Source: Triticum aestivum
Taxonomy: Eukaryota; Streptophyta; Magnoliopsida; Poales; Poaceae
Length of the DNA: 64,000 nucleotides
NCBI RefSeq assembly: GCF_018294505.1
Contig: NC_057808.1
Location: 358,906,696 to 358,970,695, forward strand
Direction: 5' to 3'
Positions 45,341 through 57,928 of this stretch are shown here, piece by piece. The notes beneath the pieces were generated by a model, which was not told the origin of the DNA, did not search any database, and saw only the letters and a list, made by a program, of their open reading frames with translations. Position numbers and translations under genes: made by a program. How positions within the stretch are numbered: position 1 is the first letter of the stretch; each line of letters begins with the position of its first letter.

Positions 45341-46434
45341 AAAGCCTAAGCTTGGGGGAGTACGTATTTCCCACCGACATTACATTCATGTTCACACACT
45401 CATTCCAGTTGTCAGTGTTCATACTTTTTCATTGTATTATCCATGTTAGTTTATTTCTTGCTTTCTTCTTGTGTGTTTGAAAAACTTTGAGAAAATCCAA
45501 AAAAGTTGTGGCTTTGTTTTTAGTTTCCTTTCCATGTTTATTTAGTAGTAGTATCAAAAGAAACCCAAAAAGATTTCTCGTTCTTCTTTTGCTTGCTGGG
45601 ATCTTTCCCGTGTAAATAGTTTTTCTCGTTCTTCTTTTACTTTCTTCAGAAAAATAAAAACTCCAAAAACATTTTAGTGTGTTTCTTTGAAATTCCTTTT
45701 CCTTTTCTTTGGGTCGAGAGGAGAAGACCACGATGAAAATGTTGAGTGGCTCTCATATGCATTAGTGTTGATCTAACAAGGAGCCCATATTACCTTTTCT
45801 TCTCCGATGAATATATGTTTGCAGATTCCAGCTTAGTCCAATGCACGTGCACTATTATTATCCACACCGTTCAGTCATGCAAGTGAAATGCAATAATGAC
45901 GATATATGATGAAATGATTGAGATGAGGAAAAGCAGGTATGAACTCAACCTATCTTGTTTTTGTAAATATGATTAGTTCATCGTTCTTGATTCGGCCCAT
46001 TATGAATGAAATATGTTTGCAATGACAATTAGAGATTATAGTTACTCATGCCATGCTTAATAAGCTAGGAGTTTATAATGGTTTACCTCGCGTGCCAACA
46101 TGCTTTTAAAATGGTTGTGATGTGGTATGATAGGATGGTATCCTCCTTTGAATGATTCGAGTGGCTTGACTTGGCACATGTTCATGGATGTAATTGAAAC
46201 AAAATCAACATAGCCTCCACGATATTTATGTTCATGGTGATTTATATCCTACTCATGCTTGCACTCAATGTTGTTTAATCTCAATGCATGTTTATGACTG
46301 TTGTCGCTCTCTAGTTGGTCTCTCCTCAATCTCTTGCTAGCCTTCACTTGTACTAAGCGGGAATACTGCTTGTGCATCCACTTCCATAAACCCAAAGTTG
46401 TTCCATATGAGTCCACCATACCTACCTATATGCG
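45341..46434 (+). other. Athila 3' internal noncoding region with polypurine tract
   Basis: GCCTAAGCTTGGGGGAG (45344-45360) is the purine-rich motif that precedes the long 3' untranslated part in these elements. It is followed by T-rich sequence with repeated CTCGTTCTTCTTTT and GATTAGTTCATCGTTC. No ORF. At 46435 the sequence passes directly into LTR sequence with a partly doubled ACTCTAATTTGC, so an internal deletion probably joined the two. Confidence 0.65.
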
Positions 46435-47546
46435 GGACTCTAATTTGCACTCTAATTTGCATGATTTGAATGGAACTAACCGGGACTGACGCTGTTTTCA
46501 GCAGATTTGCCTTGGTGTTATTTTTGTGCAGAAGTTCTTGGAATGACCTCAAACTTCACGAATAATATTTTTGGAATAAATAAAAATTATTGGCGAAAGA
46601 ATCAACCAGAGGGGACCCACCGGCTATCCACAAGGGTGGAGGGCGCGCACCCCCCAGGGCATTCCCCCTGCCTTGTGGGTCCCCTGGACCTCCACCGACC
46701 TCAACTCCAACTCCATATATTCATGTTTTGGGAGAAAAAAATCAGAGAGAAGGATTCATCGCGTTTTACGATACGGAGCCGCCACCACCTCCTGTTCTTC
46801 ATCGGGAGGGCAGATCTAGGGTCCGGTCGAGGCTCCGGAGAGGGGAAATCATCGCCATCATCATCACTAACCTTCCTCCATCACCAATTTCATGATGCTC
46901 ACCCCCGTGCGTGATTAATTCCAACATAGGGTTGCTGGACGGTGATTGGTTGGATGAGATTTATCATGTAATCGAGTTAGTTTTGTTAGGGTTTGATCCC
47001 TAGTATCCACTATGTTCTGAGATTCATGTTGCTATGACTTTGCTATGCTTAATGCTTGTCACTAGGGCCCGAGTGCCATGATTTCATATCTGAACCTATT
47101 ATGTTTCATGAATATATTTGTGTTCTTGATCCTATCTTGCAAGTTGTAGACACCTATTACGAGTTATGATCCGCATACCCCAAGGTGACAATAATTGGGT
47201 TCTTTCCGGTGATTACCGTAGTTTGAGGAGTTCATGTATTCACTAAGTGCTAATGCTTTGGTCCGGTTCTCTATTAAAAGGAGGCCATAATATCCTTTAG
47301 TTTCCATTAGGACCCTGCTGCCACGGGAGCGTAGGACAAAAGATGTCATGCAAGTTCTTTTCCATAAGCATGTATGACTATATTCGGAATACATGCCTAC
47401 ATTATATTGACGAATTGGAGCTAGTTCGGTGTCACCCTAGGTTATAACTGTTGCATGATGAATGCCATCTGACATAATTATCCACCATTGATCCATTGCC
47501 TATGAGCTTTTCACAAACTGATCTTTGCTACGTTCCTTTGCCGTTG
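46435..47546 (+). repeat. Athila 3' LTR, first part
   Basis: Co-linear with 25032-26130 or so. It is broken at CCGTTG by the decayed Gypsy element at 47547. Confidence 0.88.
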
Positions 47547-47736
47547 TGTCACATCCCTAGCTTCGGCATTGCACTAGGCTAACTTCATGTGTGCATCATG
47601 TTTAAACTTTGAAAGAAACTTGAAATGGGGATTTCCTAAACCCTAGCATTAAGGGAATTCACTAGGTTCAACCAAAATATTTCCAGTAAATCCAAATGGC
47701 TTTCAAAAATGTTCATCATTCTTGGAAAATGCTGGA
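47547..47736 (+). repeat. Remnant of the 5' LTR
   Basis: Matches 49412-49602 with about five differences, then stops abruptly at GAAAATGCTGGA where the copies part. Confidence 0.88.
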
Positions 47737-47830
47737 GAGTTGGAAGATAAAAGCTTGTCTAACTTAGTTCATTTCCAAAGGGATATCTTGTGTCTGTGTG
47801 TGTGTTGAAGAAAGATGATATCTTCATTGA

Positions 47831-49398
47831 TTGATCCTCGTGATCAATTGTTGGATCTATTGTCTTACCCAAATCTTTGATTTGCGTATGGGCTATCATC
47901 AAATCAAGTCAGAACCAACAATATGCATAATGTTGTCTTACTCGTGGTTGATCCCTCAAGCATACACCATTACATCCTTTGGTATGACCAGTGCTATCAC
48001 CATGTTCACATAGTTATGGAATTACATTCATATGGAAACCTGGATGAATTGTTGTTAAGCCCATTGACAACATTTTCATCTTGTCCATGATTCATGTTGA
48101 ACATCTAAGTTAGTGTTGGAAACTTTTGAAAGCATTTTCTTTGTGCTAGTTCATGAAGCCTATGTTTGGATGAAAGGAGTGACTTCCTCTAATTCATGTG
48201 CATTTGATGCAAGTTGCAGCCGTGAATTTGAGAAAGCATGTTTCTACCTCCTCTGGAATCATCCCAAGTCAGTTATGCACGTGTGAAGTATACCGTGGTT
48301 TGAAGACTTGCAACCTTCACTCCATATGTATTCCTAGCACACCAAGCCACTAACTGACTTGTCCAAGGAGAAGGAGTTCCTTCATAAGAGCTAATCCGGA
48401 CTTATGAAAGAACTTCGATATCCTCGTTGATGGTTCCCAACCAGAACTTGGTAGTGTTTCATTGTAAGACTATCGTGTGGGCATGCTTGTCTGGGACAAC
48501 GTGTTCACATGTTTGTAGCAGAACCAGCTCATGTTTTGGAGCTTACTACCATAGTCCATCTCCCGAGAATCTTGCAACGTCTTCTCGTTGATTTGTGTTG
48601 CAAACTTTCTTTTCAGACATGCTGAGTCTGAAGTATCCTATCACCAATCGGATCTGAATCTCAGGCAGATATGATGGTTGGAACATTCCCAACGGTTGCA
48701 TTTTGTTCCCAGCTTGCACCCCATCGTGCCAATTTTCCATGGGCTGCCCTTCTCAGCAGTTGCTGTCCAGGTCCATCTTCAAAGGTGGACTTACCATGAG
48801 TCCCATTCATTTCCGATGATAAGCAAAAATCATCCATTTCGTTGTCTTCAACAAGGTAGTCCACATCGTCCATTCTAGCCCGAGTGTGTCGTTCTCCCGA
48901 ACTCCCTCGAACGATCGTTTGTGATTGCCTTAGGCTGGCATAAAGAGTTTCAATGATATTTATATCAAAAGTAATTCTTGTTGCCACTAGAGGGAATAAT
49001 TCTACGATTCACCTTTTCCAAGGTGCCCCATTATGGAATCATGGCAATTCTTCCTCGCTATTCTGAAACCTTCGTCAAATTGTTTCTTCCGTCCCTCCTG
49101 ATGCATGTTTTGCCTCTCAGCTCCAGAGATGTTTCTATGTCCCATTCCGTGAGTTGATCTTTCGATCATTAAGATGATCCTAAGTTGCTCGAACCTCAGG
49201 AAGGTTGATTCTTCTAAAAATTCTCCCTTTCTACTCGTTGTCATGTTGGATGTAGTTCTCAAACCAAGACGTTGAGATCAAGGGGATGCAATGAATCAAC
49301 ATCCTCGAGAAAGACATCTGGATCGTGAAGATTGTGTTAGCTTGTGTCCCTCTGTCTTCTTACCTCACGACTTGAATCTCGGGACGAGATTCTTGTTT
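47831..49398 (+). pseudogene. Gypsy pol remnants
   Basis: At 47870-48005 the frame reads IFDLRMGYHQIK followed later by ITSFGMTSAITMF. These are the Gypsy RT blocks normally seen as FSKIDLRSGYHQI and MSFGLTNAPATF, with many substitutions. The YVDD block itself is not recognisable. Further on only scattered pol-like words are visible, ending NLGTRFLFSGG (49376-49405), the usual end of integrase reading into the polypurine tract. Many stops and shifts; dead. Confidence 0.65.
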
Positions 49399-49411
49399 AG
49401 TGGGGGTGAGT
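49397..49411 (+). promoter_or_regulatory. Polypurine tract
   Basis: TTAGTGGGGGTGAGT precedes the 3' LTR start TGTCACATCC at 49412. Confidence 0.7.
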
Positions 49412-52400
49412 TGTCACATCCCTAGCTTCTGACATTGCACTAGGCTAACTTCATGTGTGCATCATGTTTAAACTTTGAAAGAAACTTGAAATGGGGATTG
49501 CCTAAACCCTAGCATTAAAGGAATTCACTAGGTTCAACCAAAATATTTCCTGTAAATCCAAATGGCTTTCAAAAATGTTCATCATTCTTGGAAAATGCTG
49601 GAAACAGTAACCAGAGGTGATGCACATTTTTCCATGACATATTTGGGCTCTGGATTAAATCATACTCTATTTGCATTTGGGCATTTAAATGCTATTAAAT
49701 ATTTTAAATGCTCAAATAATCATAAACTAAAATGTTTACTGTAGGATATATTCCCAACAGTGATCATGAGTAGTTTCATGATTTTTGGAAGTGTTTAAGT
49801 ATTTTTAATAAAGCCCTAAAGACTACAGAATATTAGAAAACAGAAACAAATAAAAGAGAGAGAGAGAGAGAGAGGAAGACCACCTGGGCCACTTACCTGG
49901 CCGAGCTCCTCCAGCCGGCCCAGCCCACCTGGCAAGTGCCAGTTGTCTTCCACCTCGCGCCAGTCGGACGCGGAGCGCGTGCCCGACGCGCGCGTGCCCG
50001 TAGCTCGCCACCTCCTGCTTGCCGCCGACCGCCTGGAGCTGGCTAAGGGCGCCACGCAACCCCTCCGGCCCTCTCTCACTCTCCCCATGCTCCTCCTCCC
50101 CTCTGTCTCTCTCCCACGCGCACGGCCGAACGCCACCGTCGCCGCCGCTCGTCGTTGCCGTGTCCACCGCCTCCCCCTTGCTTCCCCGACCAGTCCAGGA
50201 GCTCCGCCACATCGTCCCCGACCACTCCGCCAAGTCAAGCAAGCCGGGACGCACCGCAGCACCGCCCCGTCGCCGTCTTCAACCTCGGACCGCCGGAGAT
50301 CCCTCTCGCCGCTCCGCTCGCTCCGGTGCTTCCCCGAGCATGCCGAGGCCACCTCTGCACTCGCCGTGAGCTCTTCTACCGGTTCCCCCTTCTCCCATGT
50401 CCATTAGCTCATCGTAGCCTTCGTTTCCGCGAGACCGAGACCTCACCGGCGCCGGACTTGACGCCGTCGTCGTTTTGGTTCGCCTCCGTTTAAACCGAGC
50501 ACGTAGCCGTGCTCAGTGCACCCCCAGGAGGCCATAGCACCCCTCCGCACCCCCTCTCATGCTTCCTAACTCCACCCCCGTGCTAACCCGAACTCCGGCC
50601 GCTGCCTTGGAGCTCGCCGTCGTCGGCTCCGGCCACCATAGGCCCGGCCGCCACCACCACTCGACGTGCGCCTGCAAGAGCTCTCCAATGAGCCCAAGAA
50701 CGGCCTCGTCCGTGCCCTGTGGGCGTTTTCCGAGCCGCGCCGCCGTCTCGGGCCTCGCCGACGTCGAGTCGCCGACGGGTTTGACCTCGTTTGACCCGGT
50801 TTGACCCCAGTTTGACTCCCCCTGAGTCACTGACGTGTGGGCCCATGCTCTTAACTAAACTAGATTAGTATTAGTTTAGCGCTAATTAATCTGGATTAGT
50901 TAGGTTAGTCACTGACAGGCAGGTCCCACTGGTCAGATTTGACCTGGACCGTCTCTGTTGACCGCTGACGTCACAATGACGCAATGCTGACGCAATATCT
51001 GATTTCTGGATTTAAAATAATTCAGAAATTCCAGAAATAGTATAAACTTCTAAAATTCATATAAATTCAACCGTAACTCAGAATGAAATAATTTATATAT
51101 GAAAAATGATCAGAAAAATCCAAAGAATCTGTTTATTGCATTATCATGCATGTTTGAGCAACTTAAAGCTGCTGTATACAACAATTTGAATTAATGGCAT
51201 TTGAAATGTCATATATGGAGTTTGAATTTGAATCTTAGATTCAAACCAACTCCATTTAACCTGCTGCTAGTTGCATTAGCTCAAACCACAGCATATTGCC
51301 ATGTCATGATCATGCATCATATTGTGCATTGCATTGATTGTGTTCTTCCTTGTTTGCCGGTATTTGTCCCCTCTCAGTAGACGACGTTTCGACGATGAAT
51401 TCGATGACACCGATGAAGAGCTAGTGCTATCTTCAGAAGTGCCAGGCAAGCATAACCCCCTTGTTCATTCCGATACAATCCCACTCTCTCGCTCCTGCTC
51501 TCTTCTACTGCATTAGGACAACAACGATTCAACCGTTAGATGCTGCGGTAGCTGAACCCCTTATCCTCTACATGACCTGCCATTGCCACAGTAAATAGAT
51601 GAAACCCACTAGCATGAGTAGGAGTTGTTTGAGCCCTGATGTGAATACTCATTCATGCTTGTTTGTCATGCCTGCAACTGCTTAGAGTTGAGTCGGGTCT
51701 GATTCATCGGGGATGAATTGTAATGGTGATGAACATGTCCTACTGTGTGTGAGCTAAGTGTGTGAACACGATTTGGTAAAGGTAGCGGTGAGAGGCCATG
51801 TAGGAGTACATGGTGGGTTGTATCATTGAAGCCGTCCTCAGGAACTGAGTTCTGTGTTTGTGATCCATGATACAGTTACTACCACGCATTGGGCCCGAAA
51901 CCAATGGACCCTCTCGGCTTCTTAATCACCCTTGTCCTCTGTCCAGGAGTTGCAAGTAGTTTCTGGTGTTTGTAGTATGCTGGAGGCCGTGGGCAGCGCT
52001 GACCCGAGGGGTGGGCTGTGATGCGGTAGGCACGTGGCCGGGCATGCCGGGCGCCCGTTTGGTGTCGCGGAACCCTGTACACATCGTTCGGGGCCGTATG
52101 TGGAAACCTCGGCCGGACTCCCTGCGGATGGAACCTGAATAGGCGATAAACCTGGACAAGAGACTTGAGTGTTTAGGTAGGCTGTGGCCGACACCCTGGC
52201 TGGGCTTCCGCTTGAAGGTTGCCGAGTACATGCTGTGTAAACGGCGGTAAGTGGTGAGAGCGTGTGTGACGAAGTACACCCCTGCAGGGTTAATATGATC
52301 TATTCGAATAGTCGTGTCCGCGGTAAAGGACTTCTGGGTTGCCTATAACAGTTCATAGACAAGTGAAAGTGGATACTCTAAAATGCGCAAGATAAGCGTG

Positions 52401-53539
52401 AGTGCTATGGATGGCGTTCTCGTAGGGAGATGGGAGCGGATCCATAGTGGAGTATTGATATGGTGAATATGTGGACTCGTGTGCGCCACCTCAAAAGAGT
52501 TACTTGCAGTCGTAGTTTAGGATAGCCACCGAGTCAAAGCTGGCTTGCTGCAGTTAAACTCCACCACCCCCTTTGTTGATACTGATGCATATGTAGCTAG
52601 TTCTGATGTAAGTCTTGCTGGGTACATTTGTACTCACGTTTGCCTATTTTATGTTTTGCAGAGAGACGTCGGTCTCGCTAGTAGTTCCGTGTGGACTTCG
52701 ACGTTTAGCTTGATACCTCAGCTACGATCTTGTGCCCTCGGCAGGATCTAGTAAATAGTCAGGCTTCTCAGCCTTTTTCATTTGTAGATGTCTGTACCCA
52801 GACATGTTAAGCTTCCGCATGTGTTTGACTTGTATGCTCTGAATGTTGGGTCATGAGACCTATGTTTGTAATATCTCGCTCCTCGGAGCCTAATGAATAA
52901 GTACTTGAGTCGTAGAGTTATGTTGTGATGCCATGTTGTATTTACACATATCGAGCATATTGTGTGTATGATTGAAATGCTTGGTATGTGTGGGATCCGA
53001 CAACCTAGTTGTTTATCCTTGGTAGCCTCTCTTATGGGGAAATGTATTCTTGTGCTTCCATGAGCCATAGTAGTCCGCTACAGCCCGGTTCACCGGAGTC
53101 CTGCTAGCCCAGCACTACTGCTCCGGAACACTTGACTGGCCGGCATGTGTTTCACTTCGCTCATGTGTCTGTCCCTTCGGGGAAATGTCACACAGTGACA
53201 TCCGGAGTCCTGCCTAGCCTGCTACAGCCCGGGTTCCCGAAGTCCTGTTAGCCCAGTGCTACAGCCCGGATTCACATGCTGCTGACCGACATGCTCGATG
53301 TTGATTCATGTATGCCTGTCCCCGTAAGTTAGTGCCACTTTGGGTTCACGACTAGCCATGTCGGCCCGAGTTCTCTGTCATATGGATGCTAGCTACACTA
53401 TCATATACGTGAGCCAAAAGGCGCAAACGGTCCCGGGCCATGGTAAGGCGACACCCGTGGGAATACCGTGCGTGAGGCCGCAAAGTGATATGAGGTGTTA
53501 CAGGCTAGATCGGTGTGACTTAGAATCGGGGTCCTGACA
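49412..53539 (+). repeat. 3' LTR of the decayed Gypsy element, about 4.1 kb
   Basis: TGTCACATCC...CCTGACA. It has a GC-rich middle (about 49880-50830) with purine (GA)n microsatellite at 49855-49873 and a right part with GC/AT alternation. ORFs on either strand in the GC-rich part are artefacts of composition. It is similar in order and words to the solo-LTR block at 41165-45340. Confidence 0.85.
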
Positions 53540-53789
53540 CGTTGCCACTGTTACAATTGCTACAAAACTGCTATTATTACTTTTGCCACCGTTACTGTTA
53601 CTTCCATACTACTTTGCTAATAAATACTTTGTTGCAGATATTAAGTCTTTCAGGTGTGGTTGAATTGACAACTGAGCTGCTAATACTTGAGAATATTCTT
53701 TGGCTCCCCTTGTGTCAAATCAATAAATTTGTGTTGAATACTCTACCCTCAAAAACTGTTGCGATCCCCCATATACTTGTGGGTTTTCA
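53540..53789 (+). repeat. Athila 3' LTR, second part
   Basis: Resumes with the duplicated CGTTG, continues CCACTGTTACAATTGC and TTCAGGTGTGGTTGAATTG, and ends GGGTTTTCA. The uninterrupted TTCAGGTGTGG here shows what the 5' LTR looked like before the 26217 insertion. Confidence 0.9.
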
Positions 53790-54924
53790 CCTATTCACCC
53801 CACCCTCTGGTAGACATACTTCGTTCCTACAATTCATCCTATCATGATATTTATATTTAACAAATATTTTACAACTATACAATAACCAGTCAAATATATC
53901 ATATATATTTTTAGTTTTAGTTTTCATATTATTACATCAAATTTTTATGTTTCATACAACAAAATCACATTGTAATATATCGCAAAACATTCCTGCAAAA
54001 ATGTGTGGGTATCGTCTACTTTTGATTCATTGGCCAACAGAAAATATGTTGATCTAATTTATTTTTCAGGCACCTAATGTATAGGTGCTCCCATAGTAGT
54101 ACTAGCAACTATTGTATTTCCATAGTCCACTCCACAAGATAGTAATCATAAATTAACACAAATATCTAATACGTTCTAGTAATACGTAAGAACATAGAGG
54201 CGAGTAGGTACACACATGAGGAAAGTATGAATTGACAGTCATTGGAAGAGTTCACGATGACTAAAGAGGACAAAGTAGTAATTACTAGGAAGGATCGAGA
54301 TCATATGGATCACGTGGAAGAACATTCTACTAACAGAACACTAGGCGTGAGTTCAGGGGAATCCACTTCCTGTCACTCTACTTATGTGCCACACATTTGA
54401 ATTTTGTTGTTTGCTTGAGCTAATTACCAAAAACAAACTCCATGTTTAGGAATTGTGTTTTCCTATACATGGTCCATCTCTTCGGTGAACTTTAGATCAA
54501 CTCAAGCAAGTAGGTAAGCTACATAATTGGATTCTAATTATATGTCAAAGCTGATAAAACACTCTCGATCTATGTTTAGTTACTTTAGGATCGAAAGTAG
54601 GTCTAGAGGGGGGTGATTAGACTACTTGACCAAATAAAAATCTAGCCTTTTCCCAATTTTAATACTTGGAAGATTTTAGCAACTTAGCACAAGTCAAGCA
54701 ATCAACCTGCACATGCAATTTTAAGAGTATAGTAGCGGAAAGTAAAACATTGCATATGAAGGTAAAGGGAAGGGTTTGGAGAAGGCAAACGCAATGTAGA
54801 CACAGAGATTTTTGGCGTGGTTCCGATAGGTGGTGCTATCGCACAGCCACGTTGATGGTGACTTCAACCCACGAAGGGTAACAGTTGCGCAAGTCCACGG
54901 AGGGCTCCACCCACGAAGGGTCCA
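53790..54924. other. Sequence left of Angela copy B; no gene recognised
   Basis: The AT-rich part to about 54600 shows nothing I can name. From about 54640 it carries a common Triticeae repeat with CCACGAAGGGT words (54868-54919). It continues on the other side of copy B (63461 onward), so copy B landed inside that repeat. Confidence 0.5.
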
Positions 54925-54929
54925 TGAAG

Positions 54930-56638
54930 TGAAGGAAATATGCCCTAGAGGCAATAATAAAGTTATTATTTATTTCCTTATATCATGATAAATGTCTATT
55001 ATTCATGCTAGAATTGTATTAACCAGGAAACATAATACTTGTGTGAATACATAGACAAACAGAGTGTCACTACTATGCCTCTACTTGACTAGCCCGTTGA
55101 TCAAAGATGGTTATGTTTCCTAGCCATAGACATGAGTTGTCATTTGATTAACGGGATCACATCATTAGGAGAATGATGTGATTGACTTGACCCATCCAGT
55201 TAGCTTAGCACTCGATCGTTTAGTATGTTGCTATTGCTTTCTTCATGACTTATACATGTTCCTATGACTATGAGATTATGCAACTCCCGTTTACCGGAGG
55301 AACACTTTGTGTGCTACCAAACATCACAACGTAACTGGGTGATTATAAAGGTGCTCTACAGGTGTCTCCAGAGGTACTTGTTGGGTTGGCGTATTTCGAG
55401 ATTAGGATTTGTCACTCCCATTGTCGGAGAGGTATCTCTGGGCCCACTCAGTAATACACATCACTATAAGCCTTGCAAGCATTGTGACTAATGAGTTAGT
55501 TGCGGGATGATGTATTACGGAACGAGTAAAGAGACTTGCCGGTAACGAGATTGAACTAGGTATCGAGATACCGACGATCGAATCCCGGGCAAGTAACATA
55601 CCGATGACAAAGGGAACAACGTATGTTGTTATGCGGTCTGACCGATAAAGATCTTCGTAGAATATGTGGGAGCCAATATGAGCATCCAGGTTCCGCTACT
55701 GGTTATTGACCGGAGAGGTGTCACGGTCATGTCTACATAGTTCTCGAACCCGTAGGGTCCGCACGCTTAACGTTACGATGACGGTTATATTATGTGTTTT
55801 GATGTACCGAAGGAGTTCGGAGTCCCGGATGAGATCGGGGACATGACGAGGAGTCTCGAAATGGCCGAGACGTAAAGATCGATATATTGGACGACTATAT
55901 TCGGACTTCGGAAAGGTTCCGAGTGATTCGGGTATTTTTCGGAGTACCGGAGAGTTACGAGAATTCGTATTGGGCCTTAATGGGCCATACGGGAAAGGAG
56001 AGAAAGGCCCCAAAGGGTGGCCGCACCCCTCCCCATGGACTAGTCCGAATTGGACTAGGGAGGGGGGGCGCCCCCTTCCTTCTTTCTCCTTCTCCCTTCC
56101 CTTCTCCTATTCCAACAAGGGAAGGAGGAGTCCTACTCCCGGTGGGAGTAGGACTCCCCCCTTGGCGTGCCCTCCTCCTTGGCCGGCGGCCTCCCCCTTG
56201 CTCCTTTATATACGGGGGCAGGGGGCACCCCAAAGACACACAATTGATCAACGATCTTTTAGCCGTGTGCGGTGCCCCCCTCCACCATATTACACCTCGA
56301 TAATATCGTAGCAGTGCTTAGGCGAAGCCCTGCGTCGGTAGAACATCATCATTGTCACCACGCCGTCGTGCCGACAAAACTCTCCCTCGACACTCGGCTA
56401 GATCGGAGTTCGAGGGACGTCATCGAGCTGAACGTGTGCTGAACTCGGAGTGGCCGTGCGTTCGGTACTTGATCGGTCGGATCGTGAAGACGTACGACTA
56501 CATCAACCGCGTTGTTTTAACGCTTCCGCTTTCGGTCTACGAGGGTACGTGGACAACACTCTCCCCTCTCGTTGCTATGCATCACCATGATCTTGCGTGT
56601 GCGTAGGAAATTTTTTGAAATTACTACGTTCCCCAACA
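54930..56638 (+). repeat. 5' LTR of Angela copy B
   Basis: 1709 bases, TGAAGG...CCAACA. TATA box at 56205-56212 (TTTATATA). A CT-rich tract with inverted GGAGTCCTACTCCC/GGGAGTAGGACTCC lies at about 56125-56158. Confidence 0.95.
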
Positions 56639-56639
56639 G

Positions 56640-56657
56640 TGGCATCCGAGCCTGGTT
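56640..56657 (+). promoter_or_regulatory. Primer binding site, copy B
   Basis: TGGCATCCGAGCCTGG, the same variant site as copy A. Confidence 0.8.
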
Positions 56658-57928
56658 TTATGCGTTGATGTTATATGCACGAGTAGAACATAAGTGAGTT
56701 GTGGGCGATATAAGTCATACTGCTTACCAGCATGTCATATTTTGGTTCTGCGGTATTATGAGATGAAGCTGCCCGGACCGACATTACGCGTACGGTTACG
56801 CGAGACTGGTTTCACTGTTACGAGCACTTGGCTTAAAGGTGACCGGCGGGTGTGTGTCTCTCTCACTTTAGTTGAACCGAGTGTGGCTACGCCCGGTCCT
56901 TGCGAAGGTTAAAACAGCACCAACTTGACAAACTATCGTTGTGGTTTTGATGCGTAGGTAAGAAGGGTTCTTGCTAAGCCCGTAGCAGCCACGTAAAACT
57001 TGCAACAACAAAGTAGAGGACGTCTAACTTGTTTTTGCAGGGCATGTTGTGATGTGATATGGTCAAGACATGATGCTGAATTTTATTGTATGAGATGATC
57101 ATGTTTTGTAACCGATTTATCGGCAACTGGCAGGAGCCATATGGTTGTCGCTTTATTGTATGCAATGTAATCGCCATGTAATTGTTTTACTTTATCACTA
57201 AGCGGTAGCGATAGTCGTAGAAGCAATAGTTGGCGAGACAACAACGATGCTACGATGGAGATCAAGGTGTCGCACCGGTGACGATGGTGATCATGACGGT
57301 GCTTCGGAGATGGAGATCACAAGCACAAGATGATGATGGCCATATCATATCACTTATATTGATTGCATGTGATGTTTATCTTTTTATGCATCTTATCTTG
57401 CTTTGATTGATGGTAGCATTATACGATGATCCCTCACTAAATTATCAAAGTATAAGTGTTCTCCCTGAGTATGCACCGTTGCGAAAGTTCTTCGTGCTGA
57501 GACACCACGTGATGATCGGGTGTGATAAGCTCTACGTTCAAATACAACGGGTGCAAAACAGTTGCACACGCGGAATACTCAGGTTAAACTTGACGAGCCT
57601 AGCATATGCAGATATGGCCTCGGAACACGGAGACCGAAAGGTCGAGCGTGAATCATACAGTAGATATGATCAACATAGTGATGTTCACCATTGAAACTAC
57701 TCCATCTCACGTGATGATCAGACATGGTTTAGTTGATATGGATCACGTGATCACTTAGAGGATTAAAGGGATGTCTATCTAAGTGGGAGTTCTTAAGTAA
57801 TATTATTAATTGAACTTAAATTTATCATGAACTTAGTCCTGATAGTATTTTGCAAATTATGTTGTAGATCAATAGCTCGCATTGTTGCTTCCCTGTGTTT
57901 ATTTTTGATATGTTCCTAGAGAAAAATT

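Larger units (their letters stand above)
47547..53539 (+). mobile_element. Decayed Gypsy element with deleted 5' LTR, TSD CGTTG
   Basis: Both outer ends are intact: TGTCACATCCC at 47547 and ...GGGTCCTGACA at 53539. CGTTG lies on each side (47542-47546 and 53540-53544). Inside, only 190 bases of the 5' LTR remain (47547-47736). They are followed by about 1.67 kb of coding remnants and a full 3' LTR. A deletion after insertion removed the rest of the 5' LTR together with the 5' internal region. Confidence 0.88.
25032..53789 (+). mobile_element. Athila-like (Sabrina-type) Gypsy element, split by three insertions
   Basis: The 5' LTR is in two parts (25032-26216 and 36767-36900). The primer binding site is at 36912, gag-protease at 36978-39740, the Athila-type second ORF at 40486 to about 41165, the polypurine tract near 45350, and the 3' LTR in two parts (46435-47546 and 53545-53789). 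The LTR ends TTATCA (5') and TTTTCA (3'). The element carries no RT or integrase, matching the non-autonomous Athila relatives known from Triticeae. It is the oldest element in the block because all three insertions lie inside it. The exact 5' end is uncertain. Confidence 0.82.

Noticed and set aside
49816..50850. GC-rich ORFs up to 178 codons on both strands
   Set aside because: Same reason: the corresponding GC-rich part of the 4.1-kb Gypsy LTR, with no domain or conserved frame.
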